Shown here one piece after another: positions 35,878-45,362 of a stretch of 64,000 bases of DNA. Source of the DNA: an uncultured Rhodospirillaceae bacterium. Lineage in GTDB: Bacteria; Pseudomonadota; Alphaproteobacteria; Rhodospirillales; Magnetospirillaceae. The notes under the pieces were generated by a model, which searched no databases, was not told where the DNA came from, and saw only the letters and a program-made list of their open reading frames with translations. The stretch spans positions 186,001 to 250,000 of the forward strand of contig CALABS010000036.1 of assembly GCA_937887565.1 (NCBI GenBank), in the 5' to 3' direction. How positions within the stretch are numbered: the first letter of the stretch is position 1; each line of letters opens with the position of its first letter. The translations under genes and the position numbers were made by a program.

Positions 35878-35946
35878 GGCCCCGCGAAGCGCGAGCGGAG
35901 CGTAAGCCAAGGGCGCGGACGCGCCCGCCCGGCGCCTGAGGGCCCC

Positions 35947-36558
35947 CTATGCCGACGTGTCCACCTGCTCGCCGGGGGGAGCCTTGGGGCCGCCCTTGGA
36001 AACGCCCACCAAGGCGGGACGCAGCAGGCGGTCGTGGATCTGGTAGCCCTGCTGCATGACCATCACCACCGTGCCCTCGGGCTGGGTGACGTCCTCCATC
36101 TCCATCATGGCCTGGTGCAGGTTGGGGTCGAAGCGCTCGCCCATGGCCGGCACCTGGCGGATGCCGTAGCGCTCCAGCGCGGCCAGCAGCTCGCGCTCGG
36201 TCATCTCGACGCCGACGGTCAGCGTGTTGGCGATGTCGTTGCCCTCGCGCGCCGAGGCGGGGGTGGCGTCCAGCGCCCGTCGCAGGTTGTCGGCGACGGT
36301 CAGCATGTCCTTGGCGAAATTGGCCACGGCGTACTTGCCGCGGTCCTCGGCCTGCTGCTCCAGCCGGCGGCGGACGTTCTCGGTCTCGGCCTTGGCGTAG
36401 AGGATTTCCGCCTTCAGCTTGTTGACCTCGTCGGTCAGCTTGGCGAGTTCGGCCTCCTTCTCCAACTCGGCGGCGACGGCGGCGGCTTCGGCGGGCTGCT
36501 CGGGCATGTCGGTCTTGATCTCGGCGCCGGTCTGCTCGTTGTTCTGGTCCTGGGTCAT
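35947..36558 (-). CDS. grpE: nucleotide exchange factor GrpE
   Basis: Releases ADP from DnaK. 203 residues: an acidic N-terminus, a long coiled coil (about 40-100, LTDEVNKLKAEILYAKAETE, NVRRRLEQQ) and the C-terminal beta domain GERFDPNLHQAM, VVMVMQQGYQIHDRLLRPAL. ATG 36558 lies 24 bases after the hrcA stop, so hrcA-grpE form an operon. Confidence 0.95.
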   Translation of the reverse strand: MTQDQNNEQTGAEIKTDMPEQPAEAAAVAAELEKEAELAKLTDEVNKLKAEILYAKAETENVRRRLEQQAEDRGKYAVANFAKDMLTVADNLRRALDATPASAREGNDIANTLTVGVEMTERELLAALERYGIRQVPAMGERFDPNLHQAMMEMEDVTQPEGTVVMVMQQGYQIHDRLLRPALVGVSKGGPKAPPGEQVDTSA

Positions 36559-36582
36559 CCTTGGTCTTTCACTGCCTCTGGG

Positions 36583-37635
36583 TTATCCGATCAGCCGGCC
36601 GACCACCTTGGCGGTGTAGTCGACCATGGGAATGATGCGGGCGTAGTTCAGCCGTTGCGGGCCGATCACGCCGATGGCGCCGACGATCTGTTCGCGGGCG
36701 TTGCGGTAGGGCGCGACGATCATGGAGCAGCCGGTGACGCCGAACAGCTCGTTCTCTGCGCCGATGAAGATCTGCACCCCCTCGGCCTCGGCGGTGAGGT
36801 CCAGGAGGCGCAGGAACTGCTCCGACGTCTCCAGCGCCTCGAACAGGGCGCGGATGCGCTCCAGGTCCTCGACGGCGGTGACGTCGTCCAGGAGGTGCGA
36901 CTGGCCGCGCACGATCAGCACCGCGTGGTCGTCGCCGGCCCAGGTGGCCAGGCCGGCCTTGACCACGCGCTGGGTAAGCTCGTCCAACTGGTGCCGCTGG
37001 CGCTCCAGCTCGGAATTGACCTCCTCCTTGACGTGCTCCAGCGTGCGCCCGGCGAGGCGGGAGTTGAGGAAGTTGGTGGCCTCGACCAGGGCGAAGGGCT
37101 CGACGTCGGCCGGCAGTTCCAGCAGGCGGTTCTCCACCAGCCCGTCCTCGGTGACCAGCACCACCAGGGCGCGGCCGCGGCCCAGCCACACGAATTCCAT
37201 CTGCTTGAGGGTCCGCTGCATCTTGGGCGCCATCACCATGCCGGCGCAGCGCGACAGGCCGGACAGGGCGCCGATGGCCTCGGTCAGCACCTGCTCGACG
37301 CTCTTGCCCTGGGCGCGGCACTGGACGTCGATCTGGGTGCGCTCGGCCTCGGGCAGCCCGCCGACCTCGAGGAGGCCGTTGACGAACATGCGCATGCCGG
37401 CCTGGGTGGGCAGCCGCCCGGCCGAGGTATGCGGCGCGTAGAGCAGGCCGAGGTCTTCGAGGTCGGCCATGACGTTGCGGATGGTGGCCGGCGACAGACT
37501 GACCGGCAGCCTGCGCGAGATGGTGCGCGAGCCGATGGGTTCGCCGGTGGCCACATAGGCCTCGACGATATGGCGGAAGATCTCCCGCGAGCGCTCGTTC
37601 AGCTCGGTTATGCCCGGGTTGCGGCCCCTCAGCAT
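36583..37635 (-). CDS. hrcA: heat-inducible transcription repressor HrcA
   Basis: Represses chaperone genes through CIRCE operators. 350 residues: N-terminal winged helix (SREIFRHIVEAYVATGEPI, SRRLPVSLSPATIRNVMADLEDLG), GAF-like core, and C-terminal DYTAKVVGRLIG. No CIRCE palindrome is visible before grpE, dnaK or hrcA in this window; its targets (usually groESL) are likely elsewhere. A stem-loop sits directly upstream of its start codon. Confidence 0.95.
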   Translation of the reverse strand: MLRGRNPGITELNERSREIFRHIVEAYVATGEPIGSRTISRRLPVSLSPATIRNVMADLEDLGLLYAPHTSAGRLPTQAGMRMFVNGLLEVGGLPEAERTQIDVQCRAQGKSVEQVLTEAIGALSGLSRCAGMVMAPKMQRTLKQMEFVWLGRGRALVVLVTEDGLVENRLLELPADVEPFALVEATNFLNSRLAGRTLEHVKEEVNSELERQRHQLDELTQRVVKAGLATWAGDDHAVLIVRGQSHLLDDVTAVEDLERIRALFEALETSEQFLRLLDLTAEAEGVQIFIGAENELFGVTGCSMIVAPYRNAREQIVGAIGVIGPQRLNYARIIPMVDYTAKVVGRLIG

Positions 37636-37650
37636 CCGTCAGCCCCTAGC

Positions 37651-37683
37651 GCGCCGACTCCTTCCGAAGGACGGAGTGGGCGC
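37651..37683 (-). promoter_or_regulatory. stem-loop in the hrcA leader
   Basis: GCGCCGACTCCTTCC (37651-37665) pairs with GGACGGAGTGGGCGC (37669-37683) at 13 of 15 positions around a GAA loop. It ends 16 bases before the hrcA ATG. It is not CIRCE. It may be a leader structure or the left part of a shared hrcA-rph regulatory zone. Confidence 0.4.
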
Positions 37684-37696
37684 GCGATCCATTGAT

Positions 37697-37756
37697 TTTG
37701 TGGGCCGATTCAGCCGGTGAAGGGTGCTGCCCGCACCCCTCGCCGGTATCGGACCA
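37697..37756 (+). repeat. dispersed repeat, family 2, copy 3
   Basis: TTGTGGGCCGATTCAGCC and TATCGGACCACC enclose an inner hairpin GGTGAAGGGTGC/GCACCCCTCGCC. It is in the divergent gap between hrcA and rph. Outer blocks match copies 1 and 2; the inner stem is different. Confidence 0.8.
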
Positions 37757-37862
37757 CCAGAGTGTGCCCCGGAATCTAGTGACCGCTCGGGGGGTCGTCA
37801 ACTTATGGACGGCGGCCGGCGGAGTCGCTAGTTTCGGCCCGACATTACACGAGGACAGACCG

Positions 37863-38582
37863 ATGAGACCTTCCGGCCGCGCATTCGACCAGCTCCGCAC
37901 CGTCACCCTGGAACCGGGCTTCGCCAAATATGCCGAGGGGTCGTGCCTGATCCGTTGCGGCGACACCCACGTGCTGTGCACCGCCTCGGTCGAGGAACGG
38001 GTGCCGCCGTTCCTGCGCAACACCGGCAAGGGCTGGGTGACCGCCGAATACGGCATGCTGCCGCGCTCGACCCACACCCGCACCGACCGCGAGGCCGCCA
38101 AGGGCAAGCAGTCGGGCCGCACCCAGGAGATTCAGCGCCTGATCGGGCGGTCGTTGCGGGCGGTGACCGATCTCGCCGCCATGGGCGAGCGGCAGATCAA
38201 GGTCGACTGCGACGTGCTCCAGGCGGACGGCGGCACCCGCACCGCCTCCATCACCGGCGCCTACGTCGCCCTGCACCTGGCCTTCCAGCGGCTGGTCGAG
38301 CAGGGGCTGCTGGCGGCGGTGCCGTTGATCGACCACGTCGCCGCCGTGTCCTGCGGCATCTTCGACGGCGAGCCGGTGCTCGACCTGGAATACGCCGAGG
38401 ATTCCACCGCCCAGGCCGACGCCAATTTCGTGCTGACCGGGTCGGGCGGCATCGTCGAGATCCAGGGCACCGCCGAGGAGCGCCCCTTCTCCCGCGACCA
38501 GTTCGCGGTGCTGATGGGCCTGGCCGAGAAGGGCGTGATCGGGCTGGTGACGCTCCAGAAACAGTCGCTGGGGATCGCATGA
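37863..38582 (+). CDS. rph: ribonuclease PH
   Basis: Phosphorolytic 3' exonuclease trimming tRNA and rRNA ends. 239 residues. N-terminus RPSGRAFDQLRTVTLEPGFA, CTASVEERVPPFLR, LPRSTHTRTDREAAKGKQSG (with the phosphate-binding Arg) and VDCDVLQADGGTRTASITGA match the family. ATG 37863 has GAGGACAG upstream. The stop overlaps rdgB in ATGA. Confidence 0.96.
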   Translation: MRPSGRAFDQLRTVTLEPGFAKYAEGSCLIRCGDTHVLCTASVEERVPPFLRNTGKGWVTAEYGMLPRSTHTRTDREAAKGKQSGRTQEIQRLIGRSLRAVTDLAAMGERQIKVDCDVLQADGGTRTASITGAYVALHLAFQRLVEQGLLAAVPLIDHVAAVSCGIFDGEPVLDLEYAEDSTAQADANFVLTGSGGIVEIQGTAEERPFSRDQFAVLMGLAEKGVIGLVTLQKQSLGIA

Positions 38583-39187
38583 CCCGCCGGTTCGAGGGCG
38601 GCCGGCTGGTCATCGCCAGCCACAATGCCGGCAAGGTCCGCGAGATCGGCGAGCTGCTGGCGCCCCATGGCGCCGAGGTGGTCTCGGCCGCCGCCCTGGG
38701 CCTCGATGAACCCGAGGAGACCGGCATCACGTTCGTTGCCAATGCGGAACTGAAGGCGCGGGCCGCCGCCTTGGCCTCGGGCCTGCCGGCCCTGGCCGAC
38801 GATTCGGGGCTGGCGGTGGACGCGCTGTGCGGCGACCCGGGCATCTTCTCGGCCCGCTGGGCCGGCCCCGAAAAGGATTTCGCGGCGGCCATGGCGCTGG
38901 TCCACCGGCGAATGGCGGAAAAGACCGGCGACAAGGCCGGGCGCACCGCCCGCTTCGTCTGCGCCCTGGCCCTGGCCTGGCCGGACGGCCGGTGCGAGAC
39001 CTTCGAGGGCGTGGTCGGGGGCGAGATCGTGTGGCCGCCGCGCGGCACCCACGGCTTCGGCTACGATCCCATCTTCCAGCCCCTGGGCCATGCGGTGACA
39101 TTCGGCGAGATGGACCCCGCCGCCAAGCACGCCATCAGCCACCGCGCCGACGCCTTCCGCAAGCTGGTGGCGGCGTGCTTCGATTGA
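38579..39187 (+). CDS. rdgB: dITP/XTP pyrophosphatase (RdgB/HAM1 family)
   Basis: Removes non-canonical purine nucleoside triphosphates. 202 residues. VIASHNAGKVREIGELL at the N-terminus, the catalytic region ALADDSGLAVDALCGDPGI, then FGYDPIFQP and KHAISHRADAFRKL. Coupled to rph by a four-base overlap. A family 1 repeat begins immediately after the stop. Confidence 0.95.
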   Translation: MTRRFEGGRLVIASHNAGKVREIGELLAPHGAEVVSAAALGLDEPEETGITFVANAELKARAAALASGLPALADDSGLAVDALCGDPGIFSARWAGPEKDFAAAMALVHRRMAEKTGDKAGRTARFVCALALAWPDGRCETFEGVVGGEIVWPPRGTHGFGYDPIFQPLGHAVTFGEMDPAAKHAISHRADAFRKLVAACFD

Positions 39188-39280
39188 GTCACTAACCACC
39201 AAGACGCCAAGGTGCCGACTTTGTGGCACCGCCGATGGGTCAACCCGGCTATCTTGGTGCCTTGGTGTCTTGGCGGTGAG
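39188..39280. repeat. dispersed palindromic repeat, family 1, copy C
   Basis: Between rdgB and hemW. Left arm TAACCACCAAGACGCCAAGG, right arm ATCTTGGTGCCTTGGTGTC and TTGGCGGTGA. It ends eight bases before the hemW ATG, so it must form part of the hemW leader. Confidence 0.8.
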
Positions 39281-39287
39281 TCCTTCC

Positions 39288-40430
39288 ATGCGCGATCCCG
39301 GTTTCGGCATCTACGTCCACTGGCCCTTCTGCCTGTCGAAGTGCCCCTATTGCGACTTCAACAGCCATGTCGCCGGCCATATCGACCAGTCGTCGTGGCG
39401 CGCGGCGCTGCTGGACGAACTGGCGTGGTTCGCCGACATCGCGCCGCGCCGGACGGTGACCAGCGTCTTCTTCGGCGGCGGCACTCCCAGCCTGATGGCG
39501 CCGGCCACGGCCGGCGCCCTGATCGAGCGAGTCGCGGCGCTGTGGCCGGTGGCCGAGGACGTGGAGATCACGCTCGAGGCCAATCCCACCAGCGTCGAGG
39601 TCGGGCGCTTCAGGGGCTTCCGCGCCGCCGGGGTCAACCGGCTGTCCTTGGGGGTGCAGGCCCTGGACGACGCCGCGCTGAGATTCCTCGGCCGCCGCCA
39701 TGACACCGCCGGGGCGCTGGCGGCATTCCGTTTGGCACGCGAAACATTCCCCCGCTTCTCCTTCGACCTCATCTATGCGCGGCCCGGGCAGACGGTGACG
39801 GCGTGGCAGGCCGAGCTTTCCCGCGCCCTGGAGCTGGCCGGCGACCATCTGTCGGTCTATCAGCTGACCATCGAGGAGGGCACCGCCTTCGCCCCCGCCC
39901 ATGCCCGTGGCGACTTCACCCTGCCCGACGAGGACGCGGCGGCGGCCATGTTCGAGGCCACCCAGGCGCTGTGCGCCGAGGCCGGGCTGCCGGCCTACGA
40001 GATCTCCAACCATGCCCGCCCCGGCGCGGAAAGCCGCCACAACCTGCTGTACTGGCGCGGTGGCGACTATGTGGGCATCGGCCCCGGCGCCCACGGCCGC
40101 CTCAACGGCGAGGCCTTCCGCCAGCACCGGGCGCCGGCGGCGTGGGTGGAGCGGGTCGAGCGCGATGGCCACGCCACCCGCGAGCGCCAGTCCCTCGACC
40201 CGGCCACCCGCGCCGACGAGTTGGTGATGATGGGCCTCAGGCTGGTGGACGGCATCGATGCCGAAACGTTTTTCGCGGTGTCCGGTCTCTCGCTGTGGGA
40301 GGCGGTGGACGCCGACAGGGTGGCGCGGCTGTCCGAGGGCGGCCTCGTCGAACGCACCCCTGGCGGCCTGCGGGCGACGGCGGCCGGCATGCTGGTGCTC
40401 AACGCGGTGACGGCCGAGGTGTTGGCGTAA
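39288..40430 (+). CDS. hemW: radical SAM heme chaperone HemW
   Basis: Oxygen-independent coproporphyrinogen-oxidase-like protein acting as a heme chaperone. 380 residues. Cluster motif IYVHWPFCLSKCPYCDFNSH (CxxxCxxC), then VFFGGGTPSLM, LEANPTSVE, VNRLSLGVQALDD and SVYQLTIEEGTAF. It lacks the extra N-terminal segment of genuine HemN, so HemW is preferred. ATG 39288 is taken; the frame extends 18 bases into the repeat. Confidence 0.92.
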   Translation: MRDPGFGIYVHWPFCLSKCPYCDFNSHVAGHIDQSSWRAALLDELAWFADIAPRRTVTSVFFGGGTPSLMAPATAGALIERVAALWPVAEDVEITLEANPTSVEVGRFRGFRAAGVNRLSLGVQALDDAALRFLGRRHDTAGALAAFRLARETFPRFSFDLIYARPGQTVTAWQAELSRALELAGDHLSVYQLTIEEGTAFAPAHARGDFTLPDEDAAAAMFEATQALCAEAGLPAYEISNHARPGAESRHNLLYWRGGDYVGIGPGAHGRLNGEAFRQHRAPAAWVERVERDGHATRERQSLDPATRADELVMMGLRLVDGIDAETFFAVSGLSLWEAVDADRVARLSEGGLVERTPGGLRATAAGMLVLNAVTAEVLA

Positions 40431-40562
40431 AGCCCGATGCCCAAAATGTGCAACAGGTTCTACGCTTGTTGATCCTGCCCTCGCCGGGCGTGGGCCCCGG
40501 CCGCTTGGCCGCTCGCTCAATGCTCGCAGGAGCGGCGTGCGTCAGATGAAAGGCGCGCCGCT

Positions 40563-41360
40563 TTAAAGCGCCAGCACGTCGCGCATGGTGTACAGGCCGG
40601 CCGGCTTGCCGTGGGCCCATTGGGCGGCGCGGACGGCGCCCCTGGCGAAGACGGCGCGGCTGGACGCTTTGTGGGTCAGTTCGACCCGCTCGCCGTCGGC
40701 GGCGAACATCACCGTGTGGTCGCCGACCACGTCGCCGCCGCGCAGGGTGGCGAAGCCGATCTCGCCCCGGGGCCGCGCACCGGTATGGCCGTCGCGGCTC
40801 TTGCACCACACCTGGTCCAGCCCCACCTCGCGCCCCGTGGCGGCGGCGCGGCCCAGGCCCAGCGCGGTGCCCGACGGCGCGTCCACCTTGTGGCGGTGGT
40901 GCATCTCGACGATTTCGATATCGTAATCATCGCCCAGGATGGCGGCGGCGCGCTCGGTCAGCGCCATCAGCAGGTTGACGCCGACGCTGAAATTGGGGGC
41001 GTAGACCACCGGCGTGCTGTCCGAGGCCTTGCGCAGCTGGGCCTCGTCCTCGGCCGACAGGCCGGTGGTGCCGACCACCAGGATCTTCTTGGCGCTGGCG
41101 GCCAGCATGGCGTGCGAGACGGTGGCGGCCGGAGTGGTGAAGTCGATCACCGCGTCCGAGGCGGCGATCAGCTGGCCGGGGTCGGTGATCACCGGGATGC
41201 CCAGTGGGCCGCGACCGACCAGCTCGCCGATGTCGCGGCCGACCGCGTCGCCGCCCGGCCGCTCGGTGCCGCCCGCCAGCGCGCAGCCCTCGGCGGCCAG
41301 CACCGCCTCCGCCAGCATCCGTCCCATGCGCCCGGCGCAGCCGACGATTCCGATCTTCAT
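40563..41360 (-). CDS. dapB: 4-hydroxy-tetrahydrodipicolinate reductase
   Basis: Lysine and meso-diaminopimelate synthesis, NAD(P)H-dependent. 265 residues. Nucleotide-binding KIGIVGCAGRMGRMLAEAV, VVGTTGLSAEDE, catalytic EMHHRHKVDAPSGTALGLG. ATG 41360 is preferred to ATG 41369 because AAGGGA is then nine bases upstream. In related genomes dapB directly follows dnaJ; here a CcdAB pair separates them. Confidence 0.95.
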   Translation of the reverse strand: MKIGIVGCAGRMGRMLAEAVLAAEGCALAGGTERPGGDAVGRDIGELVGRGPLGIPVITDPGQLIAASDAVIDFTTPAATVSHAMLAASAKKILVVGTTGLSAEDEAQLRKASDSTPVVYAPNFSVGVNLLMALTERAAAILGDDYDIEIVEMHHRHKVDAPSGTALGLGRAAATGREVGLDQVWCKSRDGHTGARPRGEIGFATLRGGDVVGDHTVMFAADGERVELTHKASSRAVFARGAVRAAQWAHGKPAGLYTMRDVLAL

Positions 41361-41383
41361 TGGTCTCATTCCCTTGTATGCAA

Positions 41384-41692
41384 TCAGATGCCGGTGAACA
41401 GGAAATCCAAAGCCCCCAGAATGTCATACCGGCGATCGGCGGCCGACATCACCGGATCTCCAAGTACCGTGCGCGAAACGCCGGCCAATTCGATGCTCAA
41501 CAGGGCATGCTGCACGCCATCGATCTCGAATGCGGGGAGCAAGCGCGACATCGGGCGGTTCCCGAGCTCCCCAAGTGGAACCAACGGCGCCACCACCACG
41601 GTCGGCAGCGTCTCCACGATTTCGTGGCTGAGCACCATCAGGTATTGCGGATAGGTGCCGGCGCGGTTGCGGTGGATGTCGAACTGAGCCAT
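41384..41692 (-). CDS. ccdB: CcdB-type toxin
   Basis: 102 residues of the CcdB family, which poisons DNA gyrase in F plasmid. Characteristic segments: QFDIHRNRAGTYPQYLMVLS, VVVAPLVPLGELG, LLPAFEIDGVQHALLSIELA and the C-terminal ILGALDFLFTGI, matching the gyrase-binding Trp-Gly-Ile tail of plasmid CcdB only in part (no Trp here). Start ATG shares one base with the ccdA stop (TGATG). Confidence 0.85.
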   Translation of the reverse strand: MAQFDIHRNRAGTYPQYLMVLSHEIVETLPTVVVAPLVPLGELGNRPMSRLLPAFEIDGVQHALLSIELAGVSRTVLGDPVMSAADRRYDILGALDFLFTGI

Positions 41693-41937
41693 CAAAACAT
41701 CCGCAGCCCATCGCTCCACAGACCGTGCTTCTCGACATGGCGGTTGTAGAATTCGATGGCCTCGCGGTTCTCCTCCGCCCAGGCTTTGGCCTTGGCCTCG
41801 CGCACCCGGCGCTGGAGTCCCTCCTCCAGCGTCTGGCTGAGGTTGATGCCCAGTTCCTTGGCCTGGCGCAGCAGGTCCTCGTTGACGCTGACGTTGCAGG
41901 CCTTCTTGGGCGACTTGGGATCGAACAGCGCGTTCAT
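41692..41937 (-). CDS. ccdA: CcdA-type antitoxin
   Basis: 81 residues. N-terminal ribbon-helix-helix-like segment (KKACNVSVNEDLLRQAKELG, INLSQTLEEGL) and a C-terminal toxin-binding tail (WAEENREAIEFYNRHVEKHG, LWSDGLRMF), as in CcdA. ATG 41937 has GGGAG seven bases upstream; an upstream GTG/ATG in frame would cover the operator and is rejected. It probably represses its own promoter together with CcdB. Confidence 0.85.
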   Translation of the reverse strand: MNALFDPKSPKKACNVSVNEDLLRQAKELGINLSQTLEEGLQRRVREAKAKAWAEENREAIEFYNRHVEKHGLWSDGLRMF

Positions 41938-41955
41938 GGCGAACTCCCATGGATC

Positions 41956-41993
41956 ATGCGCATAGGATATGCGCATGGCGGGCGGGGGTTCAA
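41956..41993 (-). promoter_or_regulatory. ccdAB promoter with overlapping operator palindrome
   Basis: On the minus strand TTGAAC (41988-41993), 18-base spacer, TATCCT (41964-41969). The palindrome ATGCGCATA-GGA-TATGCGCAT (41956-41976) has perfect 9-bp arms and covers the -10, fitting autorepression. The promoter begins only three bases from the dnaJ stop. Confidence 0.6.
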
Positions 41994-41995
41994 GC

Positions 41996-43147
41996 CTACT
42001 CCGTCAGGTCCTTCCACAGCTCCTTGACCTTGGCGAAGAAGCCGTGGCTTTCGGGGCTGTGCTTGTCGGCGTGGCCCTCGCCTTCCTTCTCGAACTCGCG
42101 CAGCAGCTCTTCCTGGCGCTTGGTCAGGTTCATGGGGGTCTCGACCATGGCCTGGATGAACATGTCGCCGCGCGCCGGGCTCCTGAGCACGCTCATGCCC
42201 TTCGAGCGCAGGCGGAACTGGTTGCCGCCCTGGGTGCCGGCGGGGATGGTGACCTTGGTCAGCGTGCCGTCGATGGTGGGCACCTCGACGGTGCCGCCGA
42301 GCGCGGCGGTGACCATGGGGATGGGCACCCGGCAATAGATGTTGGCGCCGTCGCGCTGGAAGAAGCGGTGCGGCGCGATGGTCAGGAAGATGTAGAGGTC
42401 GCCCGCCGGCGCCCCCCTCATGCCGGCCTCGCCCTCGCCGGCCAGGCGGATGCGGGTGCCGTCCTCGACGCCGGCGGGGATGTTGACCGACAGCGTCTTG
42501 TCCTTGCGCACCCGGCCCGATCCGCCGCAGGTGCGGCAGGGGTCCTTGATCACCCGGCCCATGCCCTGGCAGGCCGGGCAGGTGCGTTCGATGGTGAAGA
42601 AGCCCTGCTGGGCGCGCACCTTGCCGGCGCCGTGGCAGGTGGGGCAGGCCACCGGCTGGGCGCCGTCCTTGCCGCCGCTGCCCTTGCACGAGTCGCACGG
42701 CGCCGAGGACGGCACGGTGATGGTGGCGGCCTTGCCGGCGAAGGCCTCCTCGAGGGTGATCTCCATGTTGAAGCGGAGATCGGCGCCGCGGCCGCTGGAC
42801 TGGCCGCGACGGCCGCCGCCCATGAACTCGCCGAACATCTCCTCGAACAGGTCCGAGAAGCCGCCAGCGCCACCGAAACCCTCGAAGCCGCCGCCGGGGC
42901 CGCGGCCGCCGCCCATGCCGCCCTCGAAAGCGGCGTGGCCGAAGCGGTCGTAGGCGGCGCGCTTCTGCTCGTCCTTCAGCACGTCGTAGGCCTCGTTCAA
43001 TTCCTTGAACTTGGCCTCGGCGGTATGGTCGTCCGGATTGCGATCCGGATGGTACTGCATGGCCAGCTTGCGGTAGGCCTTCTTCAGCTCGTCGGCGGTG
43101 GCGGTGCGCGCCACCTCCAGAACCTCGTAGTAGTCTCGCTTGCTCAT
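41996..43147 (-). CDS. dnaJ: chaperone protein DnaJ
   Basis: Co-chaperone that loads substrates on DnaK. 383 residues: J domain with HPD (KLAMQYHPDRNPDD), Gly/Phe-rich linker, four zinc-finger repeats (CDSCKGSG, CPTCHGAG, CPACQGMG, CRTCGGSG) and C-terminal substrate domains. ATG 43147 (MSKRDYYEVLEV) is chosen over an in-frame start 30 bases earlier. Confidence 0.97.
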   Translation of the reverse strand: MSKRDYYEVLEVARTATADELKKAYRKLAMQYHPDRNPDDHTAEAKFKELNEAYDVLKDEQKRAAYDRFGHAAFEGGMGGGRGPGGGFEGFGGAGGFSDLFEEMFGEFMGGGRRGQSSGRGADLRFNMEITLEEAFAGKAATITVPSSAPCDSCKGSGGKDGAQPVACPTCHGAGKVRAQQGFFTIERTCPACQGMGRVIKDPCRTCGGSGRVRKDKTLSVNIPAGVEDGTRIRLAGEGEAGMRGAPAGDLYIFLTIAPHRFFQRDGANIYCRVPIPMVTAALGGTVEVPTIDGTLTKVTIPAGTQGGNQFRLRSKGMSVLRSPARGDMFIQAMVETPMNLTKRQEELLREFEKEGEGHADKHSPESHGFFAKVKELWKDLTE

Positions 43148-43176
43148 GCCGTCATGACCATCCGGGGAACAGGCCA

Positions 43177-43235
43177 CCGCCCCGGGGAAGGGGTCTCCCT
43201 CCGGGGCGGATCATCATCGGGCGGGCCGGCCCGCC
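43177..43235 (-). other. two stem-loops between dnaK and dnaJ
   Basis: A 16-bp perfect palindrome GGCGGGCCGGCCCGCC (43220-43235) touches the dnaK stop, followed on the transcript by a stem with perfect arms CCGCCCCGG/CCGGGGCGG (43177-43185 and 43201-43209). There is no T-run. They could attenuate or stabilise the dnaK message relative to dnaJ. Confidence 0.55.
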
Positions 43236-45155
<1,920 letters not shown>

Positions 45156-45270
45156 GTCTTCCTCTTCCGATGCGGCGGGTTCCGGCCGTCCACGATCAAC
45201 GGCAACCGCCGGACCCCCTTCGAGTGAAATGGATCAACGAGTTGCGCGACGCCCATGCGTCACACCGGCG

Positions 45271-45300
45271 TTATATAGGGTGGCCTGGGGAGGCCGCAAC
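45271..45300 (-). promoter_or_regulatory. predicted heat-shock (RpoH) promoter of dnaK
   Basis: Minus strand: GTTG (45297-45300), 17-base spacer, CCTATATAA (45271-45279). This fits the alphaproteobacterial RpoH pattern CTTG-N17/18-CYTATNT with one change in the first base. The -35 part overlaps the left direct repeat of the adjacent insertion. Confidence 0.6.
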
Positions 45301-45306
45301 TGTCGG
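45294..45306 (+). repeat. left 13-bp direct repeat of the insertion
   Basis: CCGCAACTGTCGG, repeated exactly at 48150-48162 in the same orientation. With the preceding G the match is 14 bases. Confidence 0.8.
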
Positions 45307-45362
45307 CCATGGTGGCGCAAACACTCCCAAGCCGGCACGACGCCGGAAAGCGGGCCTCAATG

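Noticed and set aside
37651..37683. CIRCE operator before hrcA
   Set aside because: The stem resembles ACTC...GAGT, but the spacing is 13 rather than 9 bases and the flanking TTAGC/GCTAA is missing.
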